NCBI GenBank assembly: GCA_028095005.1
Contig: CM051461.1
Location: 40,535,968-40,599,967 of the forward strand
Origin: Rhynchospora pubera
Lineage: Eukaryota; Streptophyta; Magnoliopsida; Poales; Cyperaceae
DNA: 64,000 bases
Direction of reading: 5' to 3'
Shown here: positions 1-12,059 of the stretch, in pieces
Layout of the letters: every line of letters starts with the position of its first letter
Numbering within the stretch: the first letter of the stretch is position 1
Program-made: the position numbers and the translations under genes
The notes under the pieces: model-generated
Told to the model about the DNA's origin: nothing
Database searches by the model: none
What the model saw: only the letters and a program-made list of their open reading frames with translations

Positions 1-1985
1 TTTCATCATGTTGGACGAGTGTATGTGTCCAACATGTTTCAAGTGAAAATGGCGAGCTTCTAATTTTGAAATATTTAATATTATATAAGAGAATTAACTA
101 ATATGTGGTCAATTAAAAGCTTACGTGAATTACTGGCAAATTAAAGCTGGACTATACTACATTCCTTTCAGTATTTGATTCATCTTTTATTGCCAAAATA
201 GCTGTCAATCTTTCACTTAATTTTCGCAATTTATAAACACGACATTGTCTCATGTTCATTTGTGTGTGTTACTAGGATATCAAAAGGCTGGACTATACTA
301 CATTTCGTTCAGTATTTTTTTATTTTTTTTATGTTAGCCCATGTTTGAACCTTATTATTACTAAAACAGCTGTCATTCTTTCACATATTTTTCTCAATTA
401 ATAAACACGGCATCATCTCTTTTTCATCTGTGTGTATTCTAATTTTCTATATAAATCTTTTTTTTTTAATCGAGAGTACTTCAGTAAGTTGTGGATTACA
501 TACAGGTGTGGTTCTGCAACATTGAGATTTTTTTAGTTCCAAAGTATAAGAACTCTTCGACTTTTCAAAATACATTTAAAAATTTGTCACAGTATTCTAT
601 TTTTTTAAGCTACGTTCAGAGTTTAGAAAAGTTCCTCTTTCTATGAAAATAATCTTTGGATATAGAATTGGTCAGGTTTTGTGTATGTTTTTTTGTTTTA
701 TTTTAGTCTATCCAGCAAAGATATAGCCGTTTTTCACCGTCCCTGGTAACCTTTTTCAAACTTTCTTTTTTGTTACATGTCAATAATTTAGCGTATTCAC
801 GTATTAAACATGATTTCCTTATCATCTCCATTTTTGGTCATATCCTGTCAAATCTCTCTCTCATGGACCGGCCTCTCAACGTGGTTCAATGTTGTAGAGA
901 AGTACGGTTACTTCTGCTATAAGATAATTTATAGAACCTGCGGGCGCTAGTGGTAAATTCCTTGTTCTCCTAAATGATTTCCTTCTCTTTTAATCTAATT
1001 CCTTCCCTTTCCTTCTCCTTTGATCATCAACATGAAGAAACATAGAAAACAATGGAGGAATATGTGTCGAGATTGTATGGTACAAAAATTTGAGACTAAA
1101 ATTTCAGTTGCTATAAGGTATATTTTTCTCAGTCTCTTTAGATTCTTTCCAATTTCCTATGTGTCGTCTCAAGAATATTTGTGAGAAAATTAGGATTTGT
1201 TAGACGGTTTAATTTGTGACGTGATCTATGAATTGGTGATTGCCCTTTTACTAGTTTTTTATTCACCTAAATTATTGATTTGAAGTTGGACTGGATTTTT
1301 AATTCATACAATGATCGTCTACATCATACCTATGATTTCCTTTTCTTGTTTAATATTACTTTCTGTTTGTATTACTTAATATGTGCTTTCATCTGTAAAC
1401 CTAAGTCTATATTGCTTTCAGAGTACTAATTTTATGTTTTCCAAAAATAATTCACTAAAAAGCATTAGTTTTTTTTATGCCTACTTGGATTATTATAATA
1501 CAAGTAGCATTCAAACTAGTACCGATAAATGCTCACAGTTTTAATTTGATTCAGTCATCCAGAAGTTGGTTTTTTTGTTTCATTGTTCCAACTCCAATCT
1601 ACTGTTGGTGTAATATTTTCCTGCCGTGTCCTGGAGCGTGGTTCTAATATATTCACGACAATTAACCTCAGATGTGTGATTGTCCCTCAGTTCAGACTCA
1701 TTTACCCAGTTTAACAAAAATGCTAAGCTAAGTAGAGAAACATTCAAATTACTGTTGTGTGTTATCCCCAATTTAGCAATAAAGAGACAAAAGTCGGTTA
1801 ATACAACGTTTAAACCAGATCCTTGCCATACCGGCCAGCATGCCATCACCCGAGCTTCTTTAAAACACAACTGAATATAGCCCTTTAAAATTACCTAAAG
1901 CACTGCTTATGCTATACATCTGCACTATATAGATAACTTTTATATGTTTTATTATTGTTTTCATTTGTATCTGCTATTTTTCCAG
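1..1985 (+). other. Intron of the BRUTUS-like gene (no exon recognised)
   Basis: I looked in this stretch for the CHY-type zinc finger and hemerythrin exons that should precede exon 1986-2220 and found none. The short ORFs have no recognisable domain. The sequence is AT-rich, ends in a good acceptor (TTTTTCCAG before 1986) and contains a direct duplication at 144-438. Confidence 0.6.
144..438. repeat. Two-copy direct repeat, about 140-155 bp unit
   Basis: Copy 1 starts near 144 and copy 2 near 284. Both begin GCTGGACTATACTACATT and share CAGTATTT, AGCTGTCA.TCTTTCAC and ATAAACACG.CAT in the same order. Copy 2 has several small insertions. The repeat is intronic and has no evident coding role. 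Confidence 0.75.
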
Positions 1986-3751
1986 GACGGTGTACCACTG
2001 TCCTTTCTGCAACCTGTGCCGGCTGGGGAAGGGGTTGGGAGTTGACTTCTTCCACTGCATGACATGCAACTGCTGCTTGGGCATGAAGCTGAAGGAGCAC
2101 AAGTGCAGAGAGAAGGGCCTTGAGACTAACTGCCCCATCTGCTGTGAGTTCCTGTTCACATCGAGTGCAGCTGTTAGAGCCCTCCCTTGTGGGCATTTCA
2201 TGCACTCTGCTTGCTTCCAGGTAAATTTATTATTAAAATTTAAAATCTGGCAGTATGAAACAACATGAGATTCCTTGGCATAAGTATATATGATTTTTTT
2301 TTTATCTGCTATTTATTTATTTTGTAGGCATATACTTGTAGCCACTACACCTGCCCTATATGCAGCAAATCTTTGGGCGACATGGCAGTGAGTAGACAGA
2401 CTATTGCTTTTTATTTTTTTCCTTCTTTTTATTTTAATCTTTTGTTATCTGCAGACTGTATATATATGTCTGGTTTTAGAGTTTTGCATCTGTGCACTAA
2501 GCACATGAGACTATACGATGCATTAAATGACCTTCCATGGGTTAGCTCTTTGGTAAAAAGTGAAGGGTCAGAATTAAACAGAATGGAACAACATTTTGGT
2601 TTCCTTGGACCTATTTTCTTTGCCTTTGTGAGCATCGCTTGTGTGACTGTAGTCGCTTGGATTTGACCCTCTCTGTCTGATTCATTATTATTAACTAGTT
2701 TCTCTTATCTACTTCACCTGGTATTAAGAGAGACCAGGATGTAAGAGCATATGCCATGTTCTATATAGCATATATGCTGCTTGGCTTTTAGAGTTCAGGG
2801 AACTAAATTAACCAAAAGTATGTTTCTTTTTAGGTGTATTTTGGCATGCTTGACGCATTGCTGGCTACAGAGGTCCTTCCTGAGGAGTACCGGGACAGAT
2901 GCCAGGTCAGTTGTTAATTTACAGTATGAACACTGATTTTGATTGTTGCACAATTCCTCCTATACAAATCTGAACCCTTTGTTTCTTACAATCTAAACGG
3001 TAGAAGCAACTCCCATGAGAAAATGTTTAAATAATGCAACTTTTTTGTGGGTACACAATGACACAGGTTATGCTTTGACCCTAATCAATCCTTAACCCTT
3101 TTGATGTGCAATTAGGTCACTATCAATGTATACTTAGGTACTATTTATACTTGATAATACGATTCATTAACAGTATTGCAATGGGAAGACTTTGTTTTTT
3201 TGTATTTATCTTGTATTTTATTGGGATGGTTGATAGGATGCAGCACCAATCATGGCACAGCTCACCTTCTGATCACCAGCAATGTTAAGGATCTGAATCC
3301 ATATTAACATAGTTAGAAAGATAGAATACTAAGTGCCATCATATTGGATTCTCTACTCTTAATGATAGATAGGAATCCATATCCTCTGCAGACCTTGATC
3401 CAAAGCGTCCTATCAATGATGGGTGCCCTGTGATTAATATCAGGCCCGTGGAGATTCGTACAACCTATAAAAATCTGCCCGTGTTGAGATTAGATTGGAC
3501 GGTTTGGATCAAAGGCCTGCCCTCTGCAGATCTCAAATGGTCTATAGAGGATGCTGGTCCTGATAGGTAGTATCATTCTATTGATATTTGTTTTATTCTT
3601 CCAGGACATACTGTGCAATGACTGCAGTAAAAAGGGCACATCCCGGTTTCATTGGTTGTACCATAAGTGTGGCTCTTGTGGTTCATACAACACAAGAGTA
3701 ATTAAGACCGAAACAGCCATCTGCTCCTCTTCAAACCAGCCGGATCAATGA
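1986..3751 (+). CDS. BTS: BRUTUS/HRZ-type hemerythrin RING E3 ubiquitin ligase, C-terminal exons (partial)
   Basis: Four exons with consistent phases and GT-AG borders: 1986-2220, 2328-2387, 2834-2905, 3605-3751, ending in TGA. They encode the C-terminal 171 or so residues. In order these are a CTCHY zinc finger (HCPFCNLC ... FFHCMTCNCC), a RING-H2 finger (NCPICC ... LPCGHFMHSACF ... CPIC) and a rubredoxin-like zinc ribbon (CNDC ... CGSCGSYNTR). This domain order is that of plant BRUTUS (rice HRZ) proteins. Those bind iron through N-terminal hemerythrin domains and ubiquitinate regulators of iron uptake. The first exon starts on the last base of a codon. The upstream CHY-finger and hemerythrin exons are not seen in 1-1985, so the preceding intron is at least 1.98 kb or runs off the window. 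The last intron (2906-3604) carries a MITE-like insertion. A smaller CHY/RING protein (MIEL1/RCHY1 type) is less likely because of the close match through VYFGMLDALLA and the final zinc ribbon. Confidence 0.93.
3350..3550. mobile_element. MITE-like insertion in last BRUTUS intron
   Basis: The segment has near-inverted ends: ATCCATATCCTCTGCAGA with TTGATCCAAAG on the left, and GGATCAAAGGCC with CTGCAGATCTCAAAT on the right. The same blocks (GGTCTGCAGAGGG, GGATCAAAGGCCTG, GGATATGGATTCATG) recur in opposite order at about 5160-5460, so this is a dispersed family. I could not fix exact ends or a target duplication. Confidence 0.5.
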
Positions 3752-4110
3752 AGCTGTCAGCCCTTAAAATAGTTTTTAGGAGCTATCGCACTCTTTTTTT
3801 TTTCTTTTTTTTGTGTCAAATCTCCTGTACATATTTTGTTATAGCAGACTCATTGATTGAATGTGTAATTTATTGTAAGTGTACCATTTGTTTTTTTTAC
3901 CTAACACTCATAATGCAAATTTTGGGCTCATATTTTTGTTATGGTCGATACAAATGTGGGTTCTTATTCTGAATTAGTTCCTAATTAAAATTTTACTGCT
4001 GTTATTTTGGTAAGAACAACTTATCTTCTCTGTAGAGAACAAAGACAGGTGTACGACTTACCTCGTTAGTATACGTATAGATAGATATAGATGTGTTGCA
4101 ACTTGCTAAA

Positions 4111-4289
4111 GGCTCCGTTTGGATGCGTTGAGAATAAGGTAGGAAGAAAGAAGGGAAGAAATTTATTGGGAAGGGGTAAATTTATTGGGAAGTGTGTAAC
4201 TTTTGTGAAGAGTTTGGATGGTTAGAAATAAATTTATTGGTAAAAAGTGGTTATTCCTTATTCCGGGAAGAAGCCATCCAAACGGAGCC
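4111..4289. mobile_element. Tourist-like MITE (GGCTCCGTTTGGAT family), copy 1
   Basis: The ends are inverted: GGCTCCGTTTGGATGCGTT on the left and CCATCCAAACGGAGCC on the right. The element is 179 bp, flanked by AAA on both sides, which suits a 3-bp target duplication. The interior is nearly identical to the copy at 11310-11498. It is non-coding. The 3-bp duplication and GGC/GCC termini fit PIF/Harbinger (Tourist) MITEs. Confidence 0.85.
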
Positions 4290-4418
4290 AAATATAAGTA
4301 GAAAATTAAAATTTAATAAAACCGGAGCGATTACTTGAGACTTCTTCCAAAAGGTCCCAAATACAAATAGACTGAAATATCTCGTGGAAAACAGGGAAAC
4401 TGTTCATCTCATTCAATT

Positions 4419-4739
4419 GGCTCCGTTTGGATTCCATTTGGAAAGAAGGGAATAAATAAATTTATTATAAACATAATAAATTTAATTGTGTGTATGAGTA
4501 TGACGCCAGCTTGTTTTCTATCTAGAGATATAAAAAAGTAAAATTGTAAGTAAATTTTCTATGAAAAATTATGCTAATTTTGCAAAATTATCTTTTTTTT
4601 TTATAATGATTCTCAAATATGATTCGTGCGCGTACTTCTCTATGGGGACAACTTTGTGGTGCTTGTTTTCACAAAGTTACACTTTCCAATACTTCTTCCC
4701 ACTTTTTCCTTTCTTCCCACACCTTATCCAAACGGAGCT
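4419..4739. mobile_element. Tourist-like MITE with an internal foreign segment
   Basis: The left end is GGCTCCGTTTGGATTCC and the right end CCTTATCCAAACGGAGC. The outer parts match the other family members (TTTATTATAAAC on the left, CACAAAGTTACAC on the right). The middle, about 4484-4671, is unrelated to the family and is a near copy of 5598-5787. That makes the element about 320 bp instead of the usual 130-190. Confidence 0.8.
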
Positions 4740-5278
4740 CTTAGCTCGTTTGAATAATTGGTAGAAACTGATGTGAAATCCTCGAATGTGGTCTATTGAA
4801 ATCATAAATATAATGAAACAAAAATGGTCGCCCAAAAACAAATTAAAAATTGCTGAGTTGACACAGCTCAACTCTTGAAGGCTCTGCTTGAATGAAGACC
4901 ACCACCACTGGATAAGCAGGTTAGAATTAAAACAAAGAGTAGAGTTTTTGTCAAAGACTTGTGGATTCCATGTCTTGTCGAATCGAATCACTATCACTCT
5001 ATCAGGTCTTTATATTAAAAATCGCATCAGCGCTACCCGTTTCTAAGTTGGTTTATAAATGTCGGCCTCTTAGGCTAGTTCTCAATTGTGGTTCGAAATG
5101 AGCTTGTACCGGGCTGAGTAAGCCCATGTTCCTATCTATCAGTGTAAAGGATTATTGTTTGAGGTCTGCAGAGGGAAAATCTTAGATACAAAACGTCCGA
5201 TCTAATTTTGATGGACAGATCTGTACGGACCGCATGAATCTTGACATGCCTGGTATTAATCATGGGACATCTATCGTT

Positions 5279-5411
5279 GGCTCTGTTTGGATTCCATGTG
5301 GGAAGAAAGGAAGAAGGGAATAAAGAATAAATTTATTATAAACAATTCAAATTCTTCACAAAGTTATACACTTCTCAATACTTCCTTCCACACCTTATCC
5401 AAACGGAGTCA
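5279..5411. mobile_element. Tourist-like MITE nested in another MITE
   Basis: About 133 bp with ends GGCTCTGTTTGGATTCC and CTTATCCAAACGGAGTC. It sits inside a second element (about 5160-5460) whose two halves, GGTCTGCAGAGGG and GGATCAAAGGCCTG, also appear in the BRUTUS intron at 3350-3550. The interior matches the 4419-4739 arms without their foreign segment. Confidence 0.75.
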
Positions 5412-5597
5412 TTGATCAGACTCGGATCAAAGGCCTGTCGTGAGAGGATATGGATTCATGTTAAAAGGGCAGCACTCATGATTGTGCAGTGGAATTAAGC
5501 CTAATACCGTACTCCCTTCTACGAAACATTTGGTCTGTATAAAAATTTATTTGTTTTCAATTTTATTTAATTAGTTATAAAAATAAATTTTCTACTT

Positions 5598-5787
5598 ATT
5601 GTGTGTATGATTATGACACCAGCTTGTTTCTATCTAGAGATATAAAAATGTAGAAATTGTAAATAAATTTTCTATGAAAAATTATGCTAATTTTGAAAAA
5701 TTATTATTATTATTTTTTATAATGATTCTCAAATATGATTCGTGCGCGTACTTCTCTATGGGGACAACTTTGTGGTGCTTGTTTTCA
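5598..5787. repeat. Local sequence duplicated into the MITE at 4419-4739
   Basis: About 190 bp starting ATTGTGTGTATGATTATGAC and ending near GTGGTGCTTGTTTTCA. It is almost identical to 4484-4671, differing by scattered substitutions and small indels such as a (TTA) expansion. It carries no open frame or known motif. Confidence 0.85.
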
Positions 5788-8680
5788 AACACAAAACGTC
5801 AGAAACCCAGATATACTTGTCGGTCTTAACAAGTACAGAAGTGGAGATGCGTAGAGTATCGATCTCCGTCTGTCTCATTCTCAACAGTCTACAGACGAGT
5901 TTAGGTTAACCTCTTTGTCATATCACATAATTAAGCTTAGAACAGCTTAGCAAGTCATTTCAAAGACTTTTCAAGTGAAACCCATCCAATCTCTTTCTTC
6001 TATCCTTTTCGGTAATGGAAGCAGGTAATATTCCATATTGCTTGGATTACTAAAGTATGCACGGATCATATCTCTAAAGCTTATATTTCGTTGATTAATT
6101 AAAACCAAAGTCTTAGAATGAGAAGACAGGTGGTTGTTAGGTTAATAGACAATGTATTAAAATTTTGGGGACAATTAATACAAGTCCCCAACTCAGGATC
6201 TGTCATCCACTCATTTGGATAGCTACATTGGATTGGACTTATGGGTGCGTTTGGATAGGTGTGGGAAGAAGGGAAGAAGGGAAGAAATGGGAAGAAGTAT
6301 TGGGAAGTGTGTAATTTTGTGAAGAGTTTGGATTGTTTATAATTTTTTTTCTTCCCATCTTCCTTCTTCCTCTTCTTCTTCTCTCATCCAAACGCACCCA
6401 TAATTTAAAAAGAATAATAATATTAGCCTCATTGTAGCATCCACAGTTCTAAATTAAGTCATATTATGTTTTTATCTGACATAATATTAATATTTTTAAT
6501 TCAATATAGAGTGAATAAAGAAAAATAATGTCTTATTGTATTATATAATAGTGCCATGCTACTGAACAATTGTAATGTTTTCACATTGTATATATTGAAA
6601 TTATTAAACCAAGATTTTTCATTTTATAATGCAAGTATATATTAAAATTTTGAGGAATTTAATAGTACAAGTTCCCAACTCAGGATTTGTCATCCACACG
6701 TTTGAATAGCGTATATAGGATTTGACTTATTTTGTTTTATTAGGCTCTATGTAGCATTCACAGTTCTAAAGTCTATTTTGTTATTTATAGCATGACATTA
6801 ATATTTGCTTTTCAATATAAATTGAAAAAAAAAATCATGTCATGTTGCCTTTTTTTTGTGCCGTGCTCGACTTTGTTAAACCAAAGTTTTCGCATTTATA
6901 GCTCAAGTTCTAATAATAAGTATAATAGTGCATTGAATCATTGAAAGTATATATTTTTTTCTTACCTAAATGAGGCTTAGTGCTACCCAAAATATTGGAT
7001 AATCAGTACAACTGTACAAGACTACGAGGTAATATATATAGACACTCACACACACTAATCATCATTTTGTACCATTTGACGTATACAATCTGAAGTCCTG
7101 ATCATGATAATATTAATAATGAAGCTAATTAATTGGCGTACTTTAATTTGAAAAATCTATCAGATGGTAATCCCTTGAACGACAATTACTATGAACTAGC
7201 CACTTAGCCTTAGGTCATAGAGTAAGAAACATTGTAATTTAATTTTTATAATTTTATCTCTAAGTGCATATCGGTCTGATAAATCGAACTATATATTGCC
7301 AAATCATCCAAAGAGAACAAGAGTGTTTCTTTAGGTTACCCTTCTTTTCCAAAAATATTTTATATCAAGTGATGAAGTGGGAAATGGGTCAGGTTAACTT
7401 AGTTTGTTTAACATGATTAATGCCCCATCAAAGTTAGAAAACATTTTTTTTTCCCTTGAGATCGTAATATGGTGGGCCTTTCTTGAGATATGGGAGATCT
7501 TCAAAATTTCATTGAAATCCTTGTTATCTAGAAAAAAAACAAAAACATGATTGAAAGCTTTCAAGTAAAGAATTTTAAATTCAATTGGTTAGTTGAAGTC
7601 CATGGCTTTAACAAGGAAAGAATCTTAATTGGTGATTACAAAAGGAGGTTAGCTTTGACCTTATACACAAGGTATTACAGAAAGTAAAGATTTCATCATT
7701 TCTAATTCCACTTTTAATTTTACAATAAAAAACACATATTACAGTGTAGCACTTATAAGATCTCAAATGTGATTATATAAAGTGCTGAGATAATTGTTTG
7801 TCCAGTTTGATTGCCTTCGTATTAGTGCATATATCACTGGATTGTGCAGTCTTGGAATCTTTTTCGGCTGGAATAATGATACTGTACCTTTTTCTTTTTT
7901 AAAATTATAATCATTCTTCTTCATGCCACATTATTTGACAAATTGTTTTTGGCAGAGAAATTATTGGCACAGAACTTGGGCTTGAAGATTTTACTTTTTC
8001 TTAGACAGATCTCACAAATATCAAACAACAAGCATATAGTTGGACACAAATAAAAATAACAGGGGCACTTCCCACCCTCTGAAAATCACTTAATTTTAGT
8101 AATATGCTTTTGATCCCTTCCAAAATAGTCCCTGCAAGTAGCTAGGTGCTGCCAACAATTTTATATCAAGAATTTTTGCTACAAAAACATATGCGGTGTA
8201 CTTAATTATCATTTTATATTCACTGAAATCAGCATATTTAGCTTAAAATTAGTAATAAGCCACCTTTTTATCTGAAACTGAGAATCTTTACAGATTGAAA
8301 TTTGTGAAGAATATTGGGGTTTTTTTGCACACTTCCTTTCTTTAAAGCAGAAATATTGACCTCAACGTAGGAATACTGGGGAAGATTTGAGCAAAGAATA
8401 TATGTACATGATGTCAATTAAAACACTTGAGATACACTGGATAGCTTAAAATACAATTAAAATGTTCCTAGTTTAGTCTAATAACTTCAGGCGCAGTATC
8501 CGCTGTCAGCATCATGCAATGTCAATTATTATGTGATAAACACAAACAGTTTATATAGCAAAATGCACCACAGAAAAAATTGACTTTTTTGTATCAGGTG
8601 CATCGTGCACCTTATATATACATAATTATTAGCAAATGAAATAGTAATTATGATACTAAATAATTTGTTAAGGTACGTAA
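5788..8680. other. Intergenic DNA without a supported gene
   Basis: Apart from the MITE at 6243-6399 I see only AT-rich sequence. Two segments near 6120-6260 and 6640-6780 resemble each other (fragments such as ATATTAAAATTTTG, CCCAACTCAGGAT.TGTCATCCAC and TAGCATTCACAGTTCTAAA), an old duplication. No open frame has a recognisable domain. Confidence 0.5.
6243..6399. mobile_element. Tourist-like MITE, GGGTGCGTTTGGAT subtype
   Basis: About 157 bp with ends GGGTGCGTTTGGATAGGTG and CATCCAAACGCACCC. The purine-rich left arm (GGGAAGAAGGGAAGAA) pairs with a pyrimidine-rich right arm (TTCTTCCTCTTCTTC). It is the same subtype as 10203-10357. A target duplication is not clear here. Confidence 0.8.
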
Positions 8681-8820
8681 GCCTGCGTTTGGATCGTGGG
8701 AAGAAAGAAGAAAAAAAAAATTATAAATAATTCAAACTCTTCACAAAGTTACATACTTTCCAATATTTCTTCCCACTTCTTTTCTTCTTCCCTTCTTCCC
8801 ACACCTATCCAAACGCACCC
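8681..8820. mobile_element. Tourist-like MITE with TAA target duplication
   Basis: 140 bp from GCCTGCGTTTGGAT to ATCCAAACGCACCC, flanked by TAA at 8678-8680 and 8821-8823. The 3-bp TAA duplication and purine/pyrimidine arms match PIF/Harbinger-type Tourist elements. It is non-coding. Confidence 0.85.
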
Positions 8821-8823
8821 TAA

Positions 8824-10157
8824 GACTAGAACACATCCCCGGTGAGATTCAGCTCGGCTCAGTTGTAAGGAATTTAGTATTGATTTATGACAGATCAAAA
8901 TTGTCGCTTTTAGATCTGACAATTTAGAGCGGAATCAAGTGCTCAGATGAGATCTCTCACCTGATTTTATCTGGTCTAATTAAGAGGTCCCACCTGTTAT
9001 GAATAAGTTTGAGAAACTTGTATCTTGACCCTGGAAATCAACAGGAGATGGAGATCACAGTTAATAAATTATGTCTTATACTTTCCATTTTCTTCTTTTT
9101 GTTATTTTAACTTTCGAATCCCCCGTAGCCAAAGCCAATAAGCCAAGTCTGGACGGCATGAGAAGTGCCGAACTGTATTGTAAGAAGCACACGAGGGGGT
9201 GATGACAGATGCGTCCCTGCTCCGTCACCTAAATACAGAAAGAGATTAAATTGTCAGATGTTTTAGTCCAGTCCGAGCTATATATGTTCTTTTGTCGTTT
9301 CATAAATATATAATAAATAGAGTTATTTTTAATAATTTTTTAGTCATTTTATATTATCTATGGCCTCTAACTTTTGATTTATTTTCCTGTCAATAGGAGA
9401 GTTAATTTTGATTAAAAGGTTCATGTGTCTTCATATTTTTTAGGTTCAAATTTAAATGAGATTTCCATGATGTATCTAAGGTGCAACAAATTAAATTCTT
9501 AAGTAATACAACTTTTTTACTCCCCCACATACATTTTCAAACTACTTATCCTGTTTATTTCTATTGCGTCGATATTTACCCTTTTTAAAGAAATAATTTG
9601 TGAAAAAAAATTTGCTCTGATATGTTTTTTTTTTATAAATATGTCTAATTTTAAAATTACTTTATAATTTTTTTCAAAATTATTCCGGCTTTGTAAAATT
9701 CATTAATGGTCTTCAGAAAAATTTCACAATCCATTTTAAAACGTATGAAGCTGTATAAAATTTCAAAAAAAAAAACTTATAATTTCTGATGTACAAGTTT
9801 TGAAACTTAATCCAGTTAGTACCTTAAACAATGCATTATCCGTATTAAAGATAGAAAATTAGATGTTTCATAGATATGGCATTAATTATCCATCAAAAGT
9901 TCATTTAAATTCAACCAATCAGCATTCTAAATTGTTTGATAGAGGATTAAATAATTTTAAGTTCGTTTCAATAATTTGATGATGTTTGATTCAAAGAATG
10001 AAGAACACACTTCTAATTAATTTTAATTTTCTTAATGAGAACTGTATTTTTCAAGAGATCAAATAAAATGTACCATAAAAATTCGGATATAGGCTAGAAT
10101 CTCCAAGAAAGATGGTAAAAAATAACATACGGCAAAACTCATGTTATCAGTATAATT
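8824..10157. other. Intergenic DNA without a supported gene
   Basis: AT-rich with no usable open frame and no recognised element. A slightly GC-richer patch near 9115-9230 shows no domain in any frame. Confidence 0.45.
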
Positions 10158-10474
10158 GGCTCCGTTTGGATGAGCCCTAGGAATTAGGGAATAATAAAAT
10201 AAGGGTGTGTTTGGATAGGTGTGGGAAGAAGGGAAGAAGGGAAGAAGTGGGAAGAAGTATTGAGAAATGTGTAACTTTGTGAAGAGTTTGAATTGTTTAT
10301 AATTTTTTTTTCTTCTTCCTTCTTCTTCTTCTTTCTTCCAACGATCCAAACGCACCCTAAGGGAGTAAATTTATTATAAACAATCCAAACTCTTCTCAAA
10401 GTTACACACTTCCCAATACTTTTTCCATACTTCTTTTCTTATTCCTCTTATTCCCACACCATCCAAAACGAAGT
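10158..10474. mobile_element. Tourist-like MITE interrupted by another family member
   Basis: The outer element runs from GGCTCCGTTTGGATGAG to CCATCCAAAACGAAGTC. It is split at 10203-10357 by a second MITE. The outer sequence resumes afterwards (GGGAGTAAATTTATTATAAAC), matching the interior of copies at 4419 and 5279. Confidence 0.8.
10203..10357. mobile_element. Nested Tourist-like MITE with TAA target duplication
   Basis: 155 bp from GGGTGTGTTTGGATAGG to GATCCAAACGCACCC, flanked by TAA at 10200-10202 and 10358-10360. It is inserted in the outer element 10158-10474, so it arrived later. The short minus-strand frames across it are artefacts of its purine/pyrimidine arms. Confidence 0.88.
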
Positions 10475-10960
10475 CATTGTTATTATGGTTGTAAAAAATA
10501 TTCCCTTAAAAACTGAAATGTAATACCGGTCACCGGACATGACATGAATGTTGAATCCCATCAGACGGTGTCCCAAAGTTCTTACCGATAGAAACAACTT
10601 TTGCTTTCTAGATGGTTAGGGGCACTTGAGTGGTGCTAATTTTGTCCATAGTGAAAGAAGCCTAGCTAGGTTTGGAGTGGCCGGTGGGTTACATGATTTC
10701 AAGCTTAAGGGGTCACTTCACAATCACTAGCTATGTTTGTTTGAGTAAGAGAGTGATTCCAACCCAACGAAACCATTTGGTGGGATTTGAGTTAGAGAGA
10801 GAGAGAGAGAGACGATTTGGGTTATCTTGTGGTTAAAGACAAAACGTTTCTTGTAGCTTGGCAAGCCTGATCCACTACTGTTTTAGCTAGTTGCAAATAA
10901 AATAAAAGAAACTGGAAGTTTGTAAACACAAAAGTCTAATTTGGATCCCAACATTTTACT
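10475..10960. other. Intergenic DNA with a short (GA)n tract
   Basis: No gene is visible. A (GA)n run of roughly 20 bp lies at about 10795-10812. Confidence 0.5.
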
Positions 10961-11117
10961 GGCTCCGTTTGGATAGGTGTGGGAAGAAGGGAAGAAAGGA
11001 AGAAGTGGGAAAAGATATTGGGAAGTGTGTAACTTTGTGAAGAGTTTGGATTGTTTATAATTTTTTTTCTTCCTTCTTTCTTCTTCTTCTTCCTTCTTCC
11101 TATATCCAAACACACCC
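10961..11117. mobile_element. Tourist-like MITE with ACT target duplication
   Basis: 157 bp from GGCTCCGTTTGGATAGG to ATATCCAAACACACCC, flanked by ACT on both sides (10958-10960 and directly after the element). The left terminus is the GGCTCCG subtype and the right the CACACCC subtype, so it looks like a hybrid of the two subfamilies in this window. Confidence 0.8.
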
Positions 11118-11309
11118 ACTGATCAGTTTAAAGAAGCGTTTGTATGTGTTAAATTTTTTCCTTTTTTTTTAAGGCTTTACGTACAGATCCTCACAATTAA
11201 TAAACTATGACCGTTACTAATATAATCAGCAAAATTTTGATCGATCGGTTAATTGTGCCTGCATAGAACCATTTGTTTGAATACCATCTCGGAAGTCAGA
11301 ATTACTTAA

Positions 11310-11498
11310 GGCTCCGTTTGGATGCGTTGAGAATAAGGTAGGAAGAAGGAAGAAGAGAAGAAATTTATTGGGAAGGGATAAATTTATTGGGAAGTGTGTA
11401 ACTTTTGTGAAGAGTTTGGATGGTTAGAAATAAATTTATTGATAAAAAGTGATTATTTCTTATTCCTTATTCCGGGAAGAAGCCATCCAAACGGAGCC
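11310..11498. mobile_element. Tourist-like MITE with TAA target duplication, close relative of 4111-4289
   Basis: 189 bp from GGCTCCGTTTGGATGCGTT to GCCATCCAAACGGAGCC, flanked by TAA at 11307-11309 and 11499-11501. The interior (AATTTATTGGGAAGGG.TAAATTTATTGG) is nearly the same as 4111-4289, indicating recent amplification. Confidence 0.9.
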
Positions 11499-12059
11499 TA
11501 AGTTATTGAACAAAAACAAAATAGGAGGCATGATTAAATTTACTCGCATATACAAGGTTTGCAATTGTGCTTCTACAAACCATAATGGTTATGATTAAAA
11601 TAAAGTCCAAGTCACTTAACTATATGTATATCCACGTGGCTTGCATACTCGACAGCTAGCCAATAGCAAGATAGCGGCTTTAGTAGTGTGTCAACTAAGA
11701 TAACCATGTACATTACCAAAAATGGTCTGACGTTAAAAGCATATCATCACAATATGAAAGGTGCATTTGAGTAAGCAGAACGGGTCCGCTTTGCGAATTT
11801 ATTTTTGTAAGACACAACACTTATAAATTAATTATTCATTCTGAAATTTACTTCTAACTAGATCTGTGCGTCGAGCGATAATGATATCCGTTGTACATAA
11901 TATATGGGACATTATGTCATTAATTTTTATTTTAGATATATAAGATGATTTTTAATTCAATGATTTCAATATAAAAGAACTTATTTTTAAAGTATATTTG
12001 CTATAAGAAAATAAATTTGATAAATTAATTTGATCAAGAATGAAAATTAATAATGATTT

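Noticed and set aside
10059..11119. Minus-strand frames of 70-98 codons
   Set aside because: They run through Tourist-like MITEs whose purine-rich arms give Lys/Glu-rich artefacts; no domain.
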